Positions 1 through 6,909 of a stretch of DNA of 14,251 bases are shown piece after piece. The stretch spans positions 1 to 14,251 of the forward strand of contig CAAGJV010000223.1 in the NCBI GenBank assembly GCA_900770205.1, in the 5' to 3' direction. The position numbers and the translations under genes are program-made. A model generated the notes under the pieces. It was not told where the DNA came from, ran no database searches, and saw only the letters and a program-made list of their open reading frames with translations. Within the stretch, counting starts at the first letter, position 1; every line of letters begins with the position of its first letter. The stretch comes from Desulfovibrionaceae bacterium. Its GTDB lineage: Bacteria; Desulfobacterota; Desulfovibrionia; Desulfovibrionales; Desulfovibrionaceae.

Positions 1-1
1 G

Positions 2-349
2 GCGTACCTCTGTTTGATGCTGTGCTGTACGGCTCTTGCGCTCTTCATCTCCGGTTTATGCGATGATCAGCTTCAGTCTCTCATGTGTGTCTCCGCTCTT
101 TGTTCTCCAGCGTTTGCTTTTTCCGGAGTGACTTTTCCTTTGTCTGCCATGCCGTTTTTTGGAAAATTCTGGGCTGGCCTTCTGCCATCGACACATCTTT
201 TGAACCTAGAGACGGCCATAAATCAACTTGGAGCGTCATCAGCAGATCTCCTGCCTTCCCTGGCAGCCCTCCTCTTTCTCTGTTTTCTGTATGGTACAGG
301 TGGAATTATTTTCTTCGTCATGAGAAAAAAAGGATCTGCGTCCGTATGA
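2..349 (+). CDS. ABC-2 type exporter permease, C-terminal part (5' end outside window)
   Basis: This is the 3' end of an inner-membrane ABC-2 permease. The frame is open from the left edge and stops with TGA at 347-349, so the first ATG or TTG inside the window is not the true start. About 115 residues are visible: a hydrophobic segment, a conserved block reading SGVTFPLSAMPFFGKFW followed by LLPST, a last membrane helix, and a short basic tail (MRKKG). The SG-x3-P-x2-AMP and LPST block recurs in the next gene (SGFVWPMEAMP, ILPST), which supports two paralogous permeases side by side. Known operons of this class pair an HlyD-like fusion protein, an ATPase and two such permeases for drug or dye efflux; the first two partners would lie left of the window. 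The last four bases overlap the next start (ATGA), which suggests translational coupling. The family call is good; the substrate is unknown. Confidence 0.8.
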   Translation, partial: AYLCLMLCCTALALFISGLCDDQLQSLMCVSALCSPAFAFSGVTFPLSAMPFFGKFWAGLLPSTHLLNLETAINQLGASSADLLPSLAALLFLCFLYGTGGIIFFVMRKKGSASV

Positions 350-1464
350 AATCCTTTATTCATGCTTTCTGCCATGAATGCGCTATCTTTATGCACAGTA
401 AAGGAGCCCTATCCATGTTCATTATCGGGATCCTTTTCTACTCATGGCTTTACCCCACTCCCTATGCCTACGAAATTCCCCAGAAATTGCCAGTCATGGC
501 TGTAGACAAAGACAACAGCACCAGCAGCAGAAGCCTGCTGAGAATTATAAATTCTACAGAAGGTATTTCTCTGAATCGTACGGACGACATACCATCATCA
601 ATCAATGTTCTTCGTTCAGGAAAATGTGCCGGCCTGATTGTTATTCCCCAAGATTTTGAGCGCAATCTTCTCACATGCCATGGCCAAAACATACTGCTCT
701 ATTGCGATGCCGCACATCTTCTGCTTTATCGCATGGTTCTTCAGGGAGTCCGGCAATCCGTGGAAAATTTTGGTGCAGGCGTGCGAATTCTCCAGCTGGA
801 AAAAAAAGGTATTCCAGAATCAATTGCACTGCAGCTGCAAAAAAGAGGACGGCCAGACTTACGCCTGCTGTATAATCCGGCAGGAAACTATGGGCGCAAT
901 ACCGTTCCTCCTGTATTCATACTCATCCTCCAGCAAATATTGATTTCCGGATGCGCCATGCTGGAAGTTTCTCGAAAAACAAACCATATAAAGGAAGAAG
1001 ATGTGGCATGGTTCCTAGGAAGAATGTTTCTTCCTCTTTGCCTCTCCATCATTTTTTCCGTCTATTATTTGCGAATACTGGTCAATCAGTACGATTTGAT
1101 TTATGAAAGCTCTTTTGGAGACATTCTTGTCTTTCTCCTTCCCTTTTTTCTTGCATGCTCTGCCTTAGGAAATTTTATCGGACGATTTTTCTGCAAGGAA
1201 TCGCATATTCTTCCCATTGTTCTTCCTCTTTCCCTCCCCATGCTTTTTCTCTCCGGCTTTGTATGGCCTATGGAAGCGATGCCGCAATTTTTCAGAGCAT
1301 TCGGGCAGATATTGCCCAGCACTCCCGCTATTACCGGATATCTTCTGCTTGCCGAACGCAGTGCAGGTTTGCCTGATATAGCATCGCTTTGGATTCAATT
1401 ATGGAGCATGTTTCTGCTGATTCTCTCCATTGTTCTCTTTTTTATCAGAAAAAACAGCAGATAA
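346..1464 (+). CDS. ABC-2 type exporter permease, complete (YbhR/YhhJ-like)
   Basis: A complete 372-residue inner-membrane permease of the ABC-2 superfamily. The frame is open further upstream to about position 85, but the ATG at 346 is the natural start: it overlaps the previous stop as ATGA, and AAAGGA lies about 10 nt before it. A first membrane helix spans about residues 22-40. A large extracytoplasmic domain follows (about 41-185) and opens with VMAVDKDNSTSSR, the VDxDNS-type block common in this family. Five hydrophobic segments come next, near 187-205, 224-245, 257-277, 287-305 and 345-367. The SGFVWPMEAMP and LPSTPAIT blocks (303-329) match the preceding permease. The length of about 370 is typical. 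It probably dimerises with the preceding permease and is driven by an ATPase encoded upstream. No terminator is evident after the stop, so read-through into the exporter gene at 1557 is possible. Confidence 0.87.
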   Translation: MKSFIHAFCHECAIFMHSKGALSMFIIGILFYSWLYPTPYAYEIPQKLPVMAVDKDNSTSSRSLLRIINSTEGISLNRTDDIPSSINVLRSGKCAGLIVIPQDFERNLLTCHGQNILLYCDAAHLLLYRMVLQGVRQSVENFGAGVRILQLEKKGIPESIALQLQKRGRPDLRLLYNPAGNYGRNTVPPVFILILQQILISGCAMLEVSRKTNHIKEEDVAWFLGRMFLPLCLSIIFSVYYLRILVNQYDLIYESSFGDILVFLLPFFLACSALGNFIGRFFCKESHILPIVLPLSLPMLFLSGFVWPMEAMPQFFRAFGQILPSTPAITGYLLLAERSAGLPDIASLWIQLWSMFLLILSIVLFFIRKNSR

Positions 1465-1491
1465 CCTCTTGTGTTCACCTGTATTCTCAGC

Positions 1492-1520
1492 TTGACATTA
1501 GTTCGATATCAAACTAAGAA
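1492..1520 (+). promoter_or_regulatory. candidate sigma-70 promoter of the TauE-type gene
   Basis: A perfect -35 hexamer, TTGACA, lies at 1492-1497. With a 17-bp spacer the -10 would be TAAGAA (1515-1520), which is weak at 3/6; with 18 bp it would be AAGAAT (1516-1521), 4/6. Transcription would then begin near 1527, leaving a leader of about 30 nt before the ATG at 1557. The spacer is almost wholly filled by the palindrome described separately. Confidence 0.5.
1498..1517. promoter_or_regulatory. 20-bp palindromic operator candidate (MarR-like)
   Basis: The 20 bases TTAGTTCGATATCAAACTAA form an inverted repeat with ten-base arms and a single mismatched pair (C1504 against A1511). The site starts directly after the -35 hexamer and reaches the expected -10, so a bound dimer would block RNA polymerase. 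A/T-rich palindromes of 16-20 bp with an even centre are typical of MarR-family repressors, and other dimeric regulators also use them. No regulator gene is in the window. The palindrome is seen directly; the regulator family is a guess. Confidence 0.55.
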
Positions 1521-1541
1521 TTTTTCAATTCCTTTTTTCTC

Positions 1542-1548
1542 AAGGTGA
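1542..1548 (+). promoter_or_regulatory. ribosome binding site fixing the TauE-type start at 1557
   Basis: AAGGTGA at 1542-1548 is a good Shine-Dalgarno match eight bases before the ATG at 1557. The same bases contain an in-frame GTG (1545) that would lengthen the protein by four residues. That GTG lies inside the binding site and has no site of its own, so the ATG is preferred. Confidence 0.7.
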
Positions 1549-1556
1549 CATATTTT

Positions 1557-2288
1557 ATGGAGCTCTTTCTTTTTGTTATTATAGGCTGGTTCTGCGGCAG
1601 TCTTGTCGGTGGAGCAACTGGCCTTGGCGCCATGATGATAGCCCTGCCCATACTTTCTCTCGGTATGCCGGCCTCCCAGGCCGTTCTGGTCAGCTGCCTT
1701 ATCGGCCCATTCTCCTGTACCCAAATGGCATGGCTCTATCGCCGCCACATTGTATGGAGTGATGTAAAATGGATGTGGATAGGCTGCATTCCAGGCTGTG
1801 CCGTTGGAGCACTTACCCTGAAATTCGTCCCGGTAACATGGCTGCAGATCATGATAAGCATGATGATCTTTCTCTTTATCCTTCTGCAGTTTTTCAGCGG
1901 CAAAACACAGTGGAGACTTGGTGATTCCCAATGCTGGAACACACTTGCAGGGTTCGGAGGAGGTTTTGCCAATGCCTCTGTATCCGTTGTTGGTGTGCCT
2001 GTTGGAATATTTGTTCTTCTCAAACGCTGGGATAGAGATCATGCCCGCGCTACCATGAGCCTTTTTTTCTTCTTCAGCGGCTGGATAACCGTCATCAGCC
2101 AATGGGCGGCAGGGCTCTATGAAATGGAATTGGTTAAAATAGCGGCTGTCGGGCTGGCAGGTTCTCTTATAGGACAGCGTATCGGCTACGCCATTGGCCG
2201 TCATCTTAATCAGAAGTTATTCGTTCGGGTAGTCCTGCTCTTCCTCAGCTGCTCGGCTGTCATTCTTTTTTATAAGGGAATGCAATAA
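1557..2288 (+). CDS. TauE/SafE family membrane exporter (sulfite/organosulfur-type permease)
   Basis: A 243-residue, highly hydrophobic protein of the TauE/SafE (DUF81) family. Members move small anions such as sulfite, sulfoacetate or related organosulfur compounds across the inner membrane, but most are uncharacterised. Two family half-repeats are visible. The N-terminal one has glycine-rich GSLVGGATGLGAMMIALPIL near residues 14-33, ending at a conserved proline. The second half has GFGGGFANASVSVVGVPVG near 128-146, followed by a loop with KRWDRDHARATMS. About seven or eight membrane helices fit the family, as does the length. The gene stands alone between an exporter operon and a terminator, with its own promoter and a palindromic operator. 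The substrate cannot be read from the sequence. In a sulfur-metabolising host a sulfonate-related anion is plausible, but that is inference only. Confidence 0.87.
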   Translation: MELFLFVIIGWFCGSLVGGATGLGAMMIALPILSLGMPASQAVLVSCLIGPFSCTQMAWLYRRHIVWSDVKWMWIGCIPGCAVGALTLKFVPVTWLQIMISMMIFLFILLQFFSGKTQWRLGDSQCWNTLAGFGGGFANASVSVVGVPVGIFVLLKRWDRDHARATMSLFFFFSGWITVISQWAAGLYEMELVKIAAVGLAGSLIGQRIGYAIGRHLNQKLFVRVVLLFLSCSAVILFYKGMQ

Positions 2289-2296
2289 GTAAGTAT

Positions 2297-2334
2297 AAAC
2301 AAAGCCGCCTGAAGTACATGAGCGGCTTTGTTTT
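2297..2334. terminator. bidirectional terminator between converging TauE-type gene and folD
   Basis: A perfect 12-bp stem pairs 2297-2308 (AAACAAAGCCGC) with 2322-2333 (GCGGCTTTGTTT) around a 13-nt loop. On the plus strand the arm runs into TTTT. On the minus strand the stem also ends in a T-rich stretch (TTTGTTTATA). It lies 9 nt after the TauE-type stop and 22 nt past the folD stop, so it can serve both converging genes. Confidence 0.85.
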
Positions 2335-2355
2335 CATTGCATCCAGCAAAAGCAA

Positions 2356-3231
2356 TCATTGCAACGTTGTTTGCTTTTCCAAAAATCTTTTTCTCCATGC
2401 ATTCACAGTATTGACAAGCAGCTGTGAAATGGTCATCGGCCCTATCCCTCCGGGAACAGGAGTAATAGCGGAAGCAAGAGGAGCAACATTATCAAAATCC
2501 ACATCCCCGCAGAGCTTTCCATCCTCTCCCCGGTTGATACCCACATCAATGATAATCGCTCCAGGCTTAACCATATCTGCCGTAAGAAAACGCGGCTTTC
2601 CCAAGGCTGCAATAATAATATCCGCCTCCCGGCATACAGCAGCAAGATCCGGAGTACGGGAATGGCACATAGTAACCGTGGCGTTATAATCACGGCTTCC
2701 AAGCATAAGAGAGACTGGGCGCCCCACAAGATTGCTTCGTCCTATCACCACTGCCTTTTTTCCGCTTACGCTGATATGATAATGATCGAGCAGAGCCAGT
2801 ATTCCTGCAGGCGTACAAGGGCGAAGGCCTGGAACATTCATAGCAACTCGCCCCTGATTGACAGCGGTAAGTCCGTCTGCATCCTTATCAGGGCTGATGG
2901 CATCAAGGCAGGGCCTCATATCCAGCCCTTCTGGGAGAGGAAGCTGCAGCAGAATCCCATCAACGGCAGGATCGGCATTAAGCGATGCAATAAAAGACTC
3001 CAGATCCTTTTGAGGGGTATCTGCCGGCAGTCTGTAGGAAGCCGTTTTTATGCCGGCATCGGCACAGGCTTTTTCCTTATTGCGGACATACACCTGTGAG
3101 GCAGGGTCTTCTCCTACCAGAATAACGGCAAGGCAGGGTTCTCTTCCTGCGGCCGCACTGTCACGGATAACTTCTTCCCTCAATGCTGCACGAATAGATG
3201 CTGCCGTTGCTTTTCCGTCAAGTAGAATCAT
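2356..3231 (-). CDS. folD: bifunctional methylenetetrahydrofolate dehydrogenase / methenyltetrahydrofolate cyclohydrolase
   Basis: A cytosolic enzyme of one-carbon metabolism. It oxidises 5,10-methylene-THF with NADP+ and hydrolyses the resulting methenyl-THF to 10-formyl-THF, the formyl donor for purines and initiator tRNA. At 291 residues it has the family length. Landmarks in order: YVRNKEKA (48-55) with the conserved Tyr48 and catalytic Lys52; GILLQLPLP (92-100) with Gln96; PDKDADG (114-120); PCTPAG (138-143); the nucleotide-binding loop GRSNLVGRP (164-172); and the C-terminal signature TPVPGGIGPMT (257-267). All key residues are present, so both activities are expected. The ATG at 3231 has AAAGGAA (3237-3243) five bases upstream. 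The start lies 33 nt after the ftsK stop with no terminator between, so the two are probably co-transcribed. I know of no functional link between them. Confidence 0.97.
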   Translation of the reverse strand: MILLDGKATAASIRAALREEVIRDSAAAGREPCLAVILVGEDPASQVYVRNKEKACADAGIKTASYRLPADTPQKDLESFIASLNADPAVDGILLQLPLPEGLDMRPCLDAISPDKDADGLTAVNQGRVAMNVPGLRPCTPAGILALLDHYHISVSGKKAVVIGRSNLVGRPVSLMLGSRDYNATVTMCHSRTPDLAAVCREADIIIAALGKPRFLTADMVKPGAIIIDVGINRGEDGKLCGDVDFDNVAPLASAITPVPGGIGPMTISQLLVNTVNAWRKRFLEKQTTLQ

Positions 3232-3264
3232 GATCGTTCCTTTATCTCGTCTTTATAAAGTACG

Positions 3265-6030
3265 TTAGCGGTGTACAACACTGCGCGGCCTGCTCCCATC
3301 CGCCTGGCTCAGCAGTCCATCTTTTTCCATCTGCTCGACAAATCTGGCAGCACGGTTGAATCCAATGCGAAAACGGCGCTGCAGGAGAGAAATGGAAACT
3401 TTTCCGTTCTCAAGAACAAACTGAACGGCTTCGGCGTAAATGGGGTCATCCACAATATCATTTCCCCGGGATGAACCCTGCCCAAAATCTTCCGGATTTT
3501 CCTCGGATTCATCGTTTCCGAATTCCGAAAAATCAATCTTATAATTCGGGGGCTGCTGCTGTTTCCAGTAGGCCACCACAGAGGATACCTCTTCATCACT
3601 CACAAAAGCGCCATGCAGACGCTGAAGAATCCCTCCATTGGGCTTGAACAGCATATCGCCCATTCCCAACAGCTTTTCCGCTCCCGTACCGTCAATGATA
3701 GTACGGGAATCCTGCCCGCTTGAAACCCTGAAGGCTATCCGACAGGGGAAATTGGCTTTAATAATACCTGTAACGACATCAACGCTTGGCCTCTGCGTAG
3801 CAATGATAAGATGAATGCCTGCCGCTCGTGCCAGCTGCGCAAGCCTTACAATGCTGCCTTCCACCTCTTTGCGTTTTACCATCATAAGGTCGGACAGTTC
3901 GTCGATAATAATAACAAGGAACGGCATATTGGAAAGATCTTCCGGTTCGCCGCTTTCCTTATCGAGCGGTATCGCCCCCCCGGCATCAACCGCAGCCCTC
4001 AGTCTGGCCTGCCTTTCGTTATAGCCGGTAATATTTCTCACCATTACCTTGGAAAAGAGAGACAAACGCCTGTTCATTTCATCAATGGCCCACAAAAGCG
4101 CATTTTTCGTAAGATCCATATCGGTGACGACAGGGTGTACGAGATGCGGCAGATCCGCATACATGGAAAGCTCCACACGCTTGGGATCCACAAGAATCAG
4201 CTGCACTTCATCAGGGCGGGCTCGATACAGCAGACTAAGAATAATGGTATTCAGGCAAACGCTTTTTCCTGTACCAGTAGCACCTGCTACCAGAAGATGG
4301 GGCATTTTCGCGAGATCGGCAGAAACGGGGCGGCCGCCAGTATCCTTGCCAAGGGCAATGGTGAGAAGAGACTTCGCATTCCTGAAATTATCATTCTCCA
4401 CAATTTCACGAAAATGCACCGTCATGCGCTTTTCATTCGGTACTTCCACGCCTACGGTATCCGTTCCAGGAACAGGCGCCTGCATACGAACGGCAACCGC
4501 CTTGAGAGACATGGCCAGATCGTTGGCAAGATTCGTAATGCGGGTAGCCTTAACGCCGGGAGCTGGTCGAAGTTCAAACATGGTAACCACAGGACCGGGA
4601 GTAATGCGCGCCAGAGATGCATGAACATTAAAATTCTTCAGGCATGTTATGAGAGCATTCCCCTGCCTGGATAACATTGCTTCATCTGGCCTGCTGGAAA
4701 TATCCTCTTCGGGTATGGGAGCAAGCAGTTCCCAGGGAGGGAGAGACAGTTCCCTGCGTTTTGGAGAACGGGAAACAGAGGCATCCTGAATGCCCGCCAT
4801 ATCTTCCTGCTGAATAGCCATGGCTTCCGCCACGGCAGTATCGACAGAAGCATAGTCCTCGTCTTTTTTCGCCTCAACAGAAGAGCTCGATCTCGTCTGC
4901 TCCTGCTCTGTCTCCTCATCTTTTCCACACTCAAGCGGAACAGCGCGAACAGCCGCAGGAAACTCTACAGAGGAAGAACTGGTGGAGCAGGAGAAAACCG
5001 CAGCCATGGCGGAAGGGGACAATGCCTCATCTTCAACGCTGTCTGATCGCTCCTCATCCTTTTCCGTCGCGCTCTCCGCGGCATGTTCCAAAGCTTCCTC
5101 CCCTTCTGTTTCCCCAGAGGAATGTTCAGATTCTGCCGGTATATTGACGGGATCGATGAGTTCAACAATAAACGTATCCTGCTCCTCCCCTCCTGGGAAA
5201 AAAGTATTCTCCTCGGAAGAAGATGAAGGAACTTCTTCGTTCTCTTTTTCCGTGCTGTTCTCCGAGAACTCTATCAACTGCAATTCACCGGACACGCTTT
5301 CCGTTTTGCCTGAATCTCCAGCCTCTTTCTCCAATATTTTCTCTGGTGACGATTCACTGTGCAATACGATATCAAGAACAGTGCGCGGCCGGGGAACTTC
5401 CCTTTCCGTTTTTTTAAAACAAAAGAGATTAAAAATTCGTTTCCATGATTCTGGAAAATGGGGAACCGGCAAGTCATACGTTGACCCAAACGAAGGAACT
5501 TTTTTCAATATCCAGGAAAAAACCGCAGTAATCAGCGTCAGCCATGAAATACTGAAAGAAAGTTCCATGGCAATAAGAAAAACAAAAATCCAGAGAAGAA
5601 AAGAACCCGTCGGGCTGAAAAACAGAAAGGAAAAAGCCGACAGCCACTGCCCTGACAGCCCACCGCCATGGATACCGTGGATTGACAGATCATAAATGGA
5701 AGAAACGACAAGCCCGCAGGCAAAAAGCAGCAGATACCCTATCCAGCGATACCATTTAAGGACTATCCACCGTGAAACAAGCCCGGCTCCCACAGCAAGA
5801 AAAAAAATCACCCACAAAAAAGAGCCCAGTCCAAAGATATCCACAAAAAATCCAGAAAGGTATGCTCCGAACAGCCCTGCAGCATTCTGAATGGACGACG
5901 GGTCTATACTGACAGCCTGATTAAACGTCGGGTCACCGGCATGATAGCTCCAGAGACTAAGCAGCATAAGCAGTCCGCAAAAAAGGAAAAGCAGTCCGAG
6001 CAGCTCGCGCACCAGTCTGTGTCCGTACAT
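3265..6030 (-). CDS. ftsK: DNA translocase FtsK (SpoIIIE/FtsK family)
   Basis: A 921-residue septal DNA pump that clears and aligns chromosome termini during division. The N-terminal region has four or five membrane helices (about 10-29, 52-86, 98-112, 134-157 and 158-175). A linker of roughly 200-430 is dominated by Glu, Ser and Thr, poorly conserved and shorter than in E. coli. The alpha/beta motor follows, with FELRPAPGVKATRI (485-498), Walker A GATGTGKS (583-590), DPKRVELS (615-622), Walker B LVIIIDELSDLM (705-716) and ATQRPSVDVVTG (744-755). The C-terminal winged-helix gamma domain (about 862-921, core LLQRRFRIGFNRAARF) normally reads polar KOPS sequences and activates XerCD. The ATG at 6030 has GGGGAG (6036-6041) five bases upstream. 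The efp terminator lies ahead of it, so ftsK probably has its own promoter within 6031-6080, though I found no convincing -35/-10 pair. folD follows after 33 nt. Confidence 0.97.
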   Translation of the reverse strand: MYGHRLVRELLGLLFLFCGLLMLLSLWSYHAGDPTFNQAVSIDPSSIQNAAGLFGAYLSGFFVDIFGLGSFLWVIFFLAVGAGLVSRWIVLKWYRWIGYLLLFACGLVVSSIYDLSIHGIHGGGLSGQWLSAFSFLFFSPTGSFLLWIFVFLIAMELSFSISWLTLITAVFSWILKKVPSFGSTYDLPVPHFPESWKRIFNLFCFKKTEREVPRPRTVLDIVLHSESSPEKILEKEAGDSGKTESVSGELQLIEFSENSTEKENEEVPSSSSEENTFFPGGEEQDTFIVELIDPVNIPAESEHSSGETEGEEALEHAAESATEKDEERSDSVEDEALSPSAMAAVFSCSTSSSSVEFPAAVRAVPLECGKDEETEQEQTRSSSSVEAKKDEDYASVDTAVAEAMAIQQEDMAGIQDASVSRSPKRRELSLPPWELLAPIPEEDISSRPDEAMLSRQGNALITCLKNFNVHASLARITPGPVVTMFELRPAPGVKATRITNLANDLAMSLKAVAVRMQAPVPGTDTVGVEVPNEKRMTVHFREIVENDNFRNAKSLLTIALGKDTGGRPVSADLAKMPHLLVAGATGTGKSVCLNTIILSLLYRARPDEVQLILVDPKRVELSMYADLPHLVHPVVTDMDLTKNALLWAIDEMNRRLSLFSKVMVRNITGYNERQARLRAAVDAGGAIPLDKESGEPEDLSNMPFLVIIIDELSDLMMVKRKEVEGSIVRLAQLARAAGIHLIIATQRPSVDVVTGIIKANFPCRIAFRVSSGQDSRTIIDGTGAEKLLGMGDMLFKPNGGILQRLHGAFVSDEEVSSVVAYWKQQQPPNYKIDFSEFGNDESEENPEDFGQGSSRGNDIVDDPIYAEAVQFVLENGKVSISLLQRRFRIGFNRAARFVEQMEKDGLLSQADGSRPRSVVHR

Positions 6031-6079
6031 CTTTTCTCCCCTTCAGCGGCAGCAATGTCGCCTCAACATCTTATCGACC

Positions 6080-6128
6080 AAAAAAATAAAACGCTGCCGG
6101 AAGGGCGCGAAACGTCCTGCCGGCAGCG
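6080..6128 (-). terminator. Rho-independent terminator of efp
   Basis: Read on the minus strand, CGCTGCCGG (6128-6120) pairs perfectly with CCGGCAGCG (6100-6092) over 9 G/C-rich base pairs, with a 19-nt loop. The run TTTTATTTTTTT (6091-6080) follows at once. The terminator starts about 20 nt after the efp stop and separates efp from ftsK. Confidence 0.92.
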
Positions 6129-6146
6129 AAAAGAAAAAGAAGGGAA

Positions 6147-6704
6147 TTAGTCCCGGCCGAGGTATTCGCGAGTGCGGGTATCAACCTTGACGCGGTCACC
6201 TTCATTCACAAAAATCGGCACCTGGATAACAACGCCTGTTTCAAGCGTTGCAGGTTTCGTGACGTTGGAAACAGTATCGCCCTTCACTCCGGGTTCCGTC
6301 TTTACAACCGTCATGACAAGGCTCACGGGAACTTCAATATCGATAGGCTGCCCATTATACAGAAGGACACGGCACTGCTGAGATTCAAGCAGCCAGTCAG
6401 ACTTGCCATCCGTGTCGGCTTCCGGAAGAGAAATCTGCTCGTAGGTCGTCATATCCATAAAAATCAGATTGGTATCTTCACGGTACAGGTACTGCATATC
6501 ACGCTGTTCCATGTCTGGCTTGCCAACCTTTTCCCCAGAGCGGAACGTGTTATCAACGACGCGGCCATTGAGGATATTGCGCAGCTTGGTACGCACCATG
6601 GCTCCGCCTTTGCCGGGTTTGAAGTGCTGAAATTCAACAATTTCATAAGGAGTGCCATCGAGCTCTATCTTAAGGCCGCGGCGGAAGTCTGTAGTGGAAT
6701 ACAT
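6147..6704 (-). CDS. efp: translation elongation factor P
   Basis: EF-P binds stalled ribosomes between the P and E sites and promotes peptide-bond formation at polyproline stretches. The 185-residue protein begins MYSTTDFRRGLKIELDG, as the family does, and shows the KOW-like N-domain followed by two OB-fold domains. The tip loop HFKPGKGGA places Lys32 where E. coli carries its beta-lysylated Lys34; other bacteria modify the equivalent residue differently or not at all. The C-terminal signature is present near 142-183 (PGVKGDT, KPATLETG, VPIFVNEGD, VKVDTRT, EYLGRD). No modification enzyme is encoded in the window. An in-frame TTG at 6719 would add five residues, but the GGAGG site falls inside that extension, so the ATG at 6704 is preferred. 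The gene diverges from ysxC across a 205-bp gap and ends in its own terminator. Confidence 0.97.
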   Translation of the reverse strand: MYSTTDFRRGLKIELDGTPYEIVEFQHFKPGKGGAMVRTKLRNILNGRVVDNTFRSGEKVGKPDMEQRDMQYLYREDTNLIFMDMTTYEQISLPEADTDGKSDWLLESQQCRVLLYNGQPIDIEVPVSLVMTVVKTEPGVKGDTVSNVTKPATLETGVVIQVPIFVNEGDRVKVDTRTREYLGRD

Positions 6705-6708
6705 GATG

Positions 6709-6713
6709 CCTCC
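6709..6713 (-). promoter_or_regulatory. ribosome binding site fixing the efp start
   Basis: GGAGG on the minus strand (plus-strand CCTCC at 6709-6713) lies four bases before the ATG at 6704. It overlaps the coding frame that would start at the upstream TTG (6719), so it decides for the shorter protein, which also agrees with the usual EF-P N-terminus. Confidence 0.75.
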
Positions 6714-6841
6714 AGGCAAAAATATGATATTTCAAAAATCAGGGCAGGCTGGATGCCGCCCGCATCTCCCATGAAAAGGAGAAAAGCCCTTTATCCGGGC
6801 CTTCGCGGAATATTTGCCTTTTCTGCCGGAGCAGGCTACTG

Positions 6842-6870
6842 TGAACATCTTCCGCAAAGCAAGATATATT
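6842..6870 (+). promoter_or_regulatory. candidate sigma-70 promoter for ysxC-helicase-thiL
   Basis: TGAACA (6842-6847, 4/6 to TTGACA) and TATATT (6865-6870, 5/6 to TATAAT) are separated by exactly 17 bp. Transcription would start near 6877, giving a leader of about 33 nt before the ysxC ATG. This is a consensus match only. Confidence 0.5.
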
Positions 6871-6898
6871 GTCCGATAGAGGCTCACTTTGTCAACTC

Positions 6899-6903
6899 GG
6901 GAG
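6899..6903 (+). promoter_or_regulatory. ribosome binding site fixing the ysxC start
   Basis: GGGAG at 6899-6903 lies six bases before the ATG at 6910. A longer in-frame start (TTG at 6889) would place this site inside the coding region and has no site of its own, so it was not chosen. Confidence 0.75.
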
Positions 6904-6909
6904 CATGCC

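Larger units (their letters stand above)
6705..6909. other. divergent efp / ysxC intergenic region
   Basis: A 205-bp gap between divergently transcribed genes, so it must carry promoters for both directions. A candidate plus-strand promoter is listed separately. For efp there are only A/T-rich segments (6720-6740) and no convincing hexamer pair. A 7-bp stem with one bulged base spans 6742-6761 (GGGC, GGC / GCC, GCCC) with a 5-nt loop. It has no T-run, so it is not a terminator and may be chance or a binding site. Confidence 0.5.

Noticed and set aside
85..345. Upstream extension of the second ABC-2 permease
   Set aside because: It would overlap the preceding permease over its whole visible length; the ATGA overlap at 346 is the usual coupling arrangement.
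1509..2204. Minus-strand frame of 231 codons antisense to the TauE-type gene
   Set aside because: The sense strand has clear family motifs and membrane helices; the antisense product is a Lys/His/Tyr-rich shadow.
3811..4674. Long plus-strand open frame (287 codons) opposite the ftsK motor domain
   Set aside because: It lies wholly antisense to a gene with complete, conserved motifs, has no family resemblance and a composition typical of a shadow frame (many His, Arg and Asn), and no ribosome binding site.
4982..5695. Plus-strand open frame of 237 codons opposite the ftsK linker
   Set aside because: Ser-rich mirror of the Glu/Ser-rich linker codons; no start signals and no recognisable motif.
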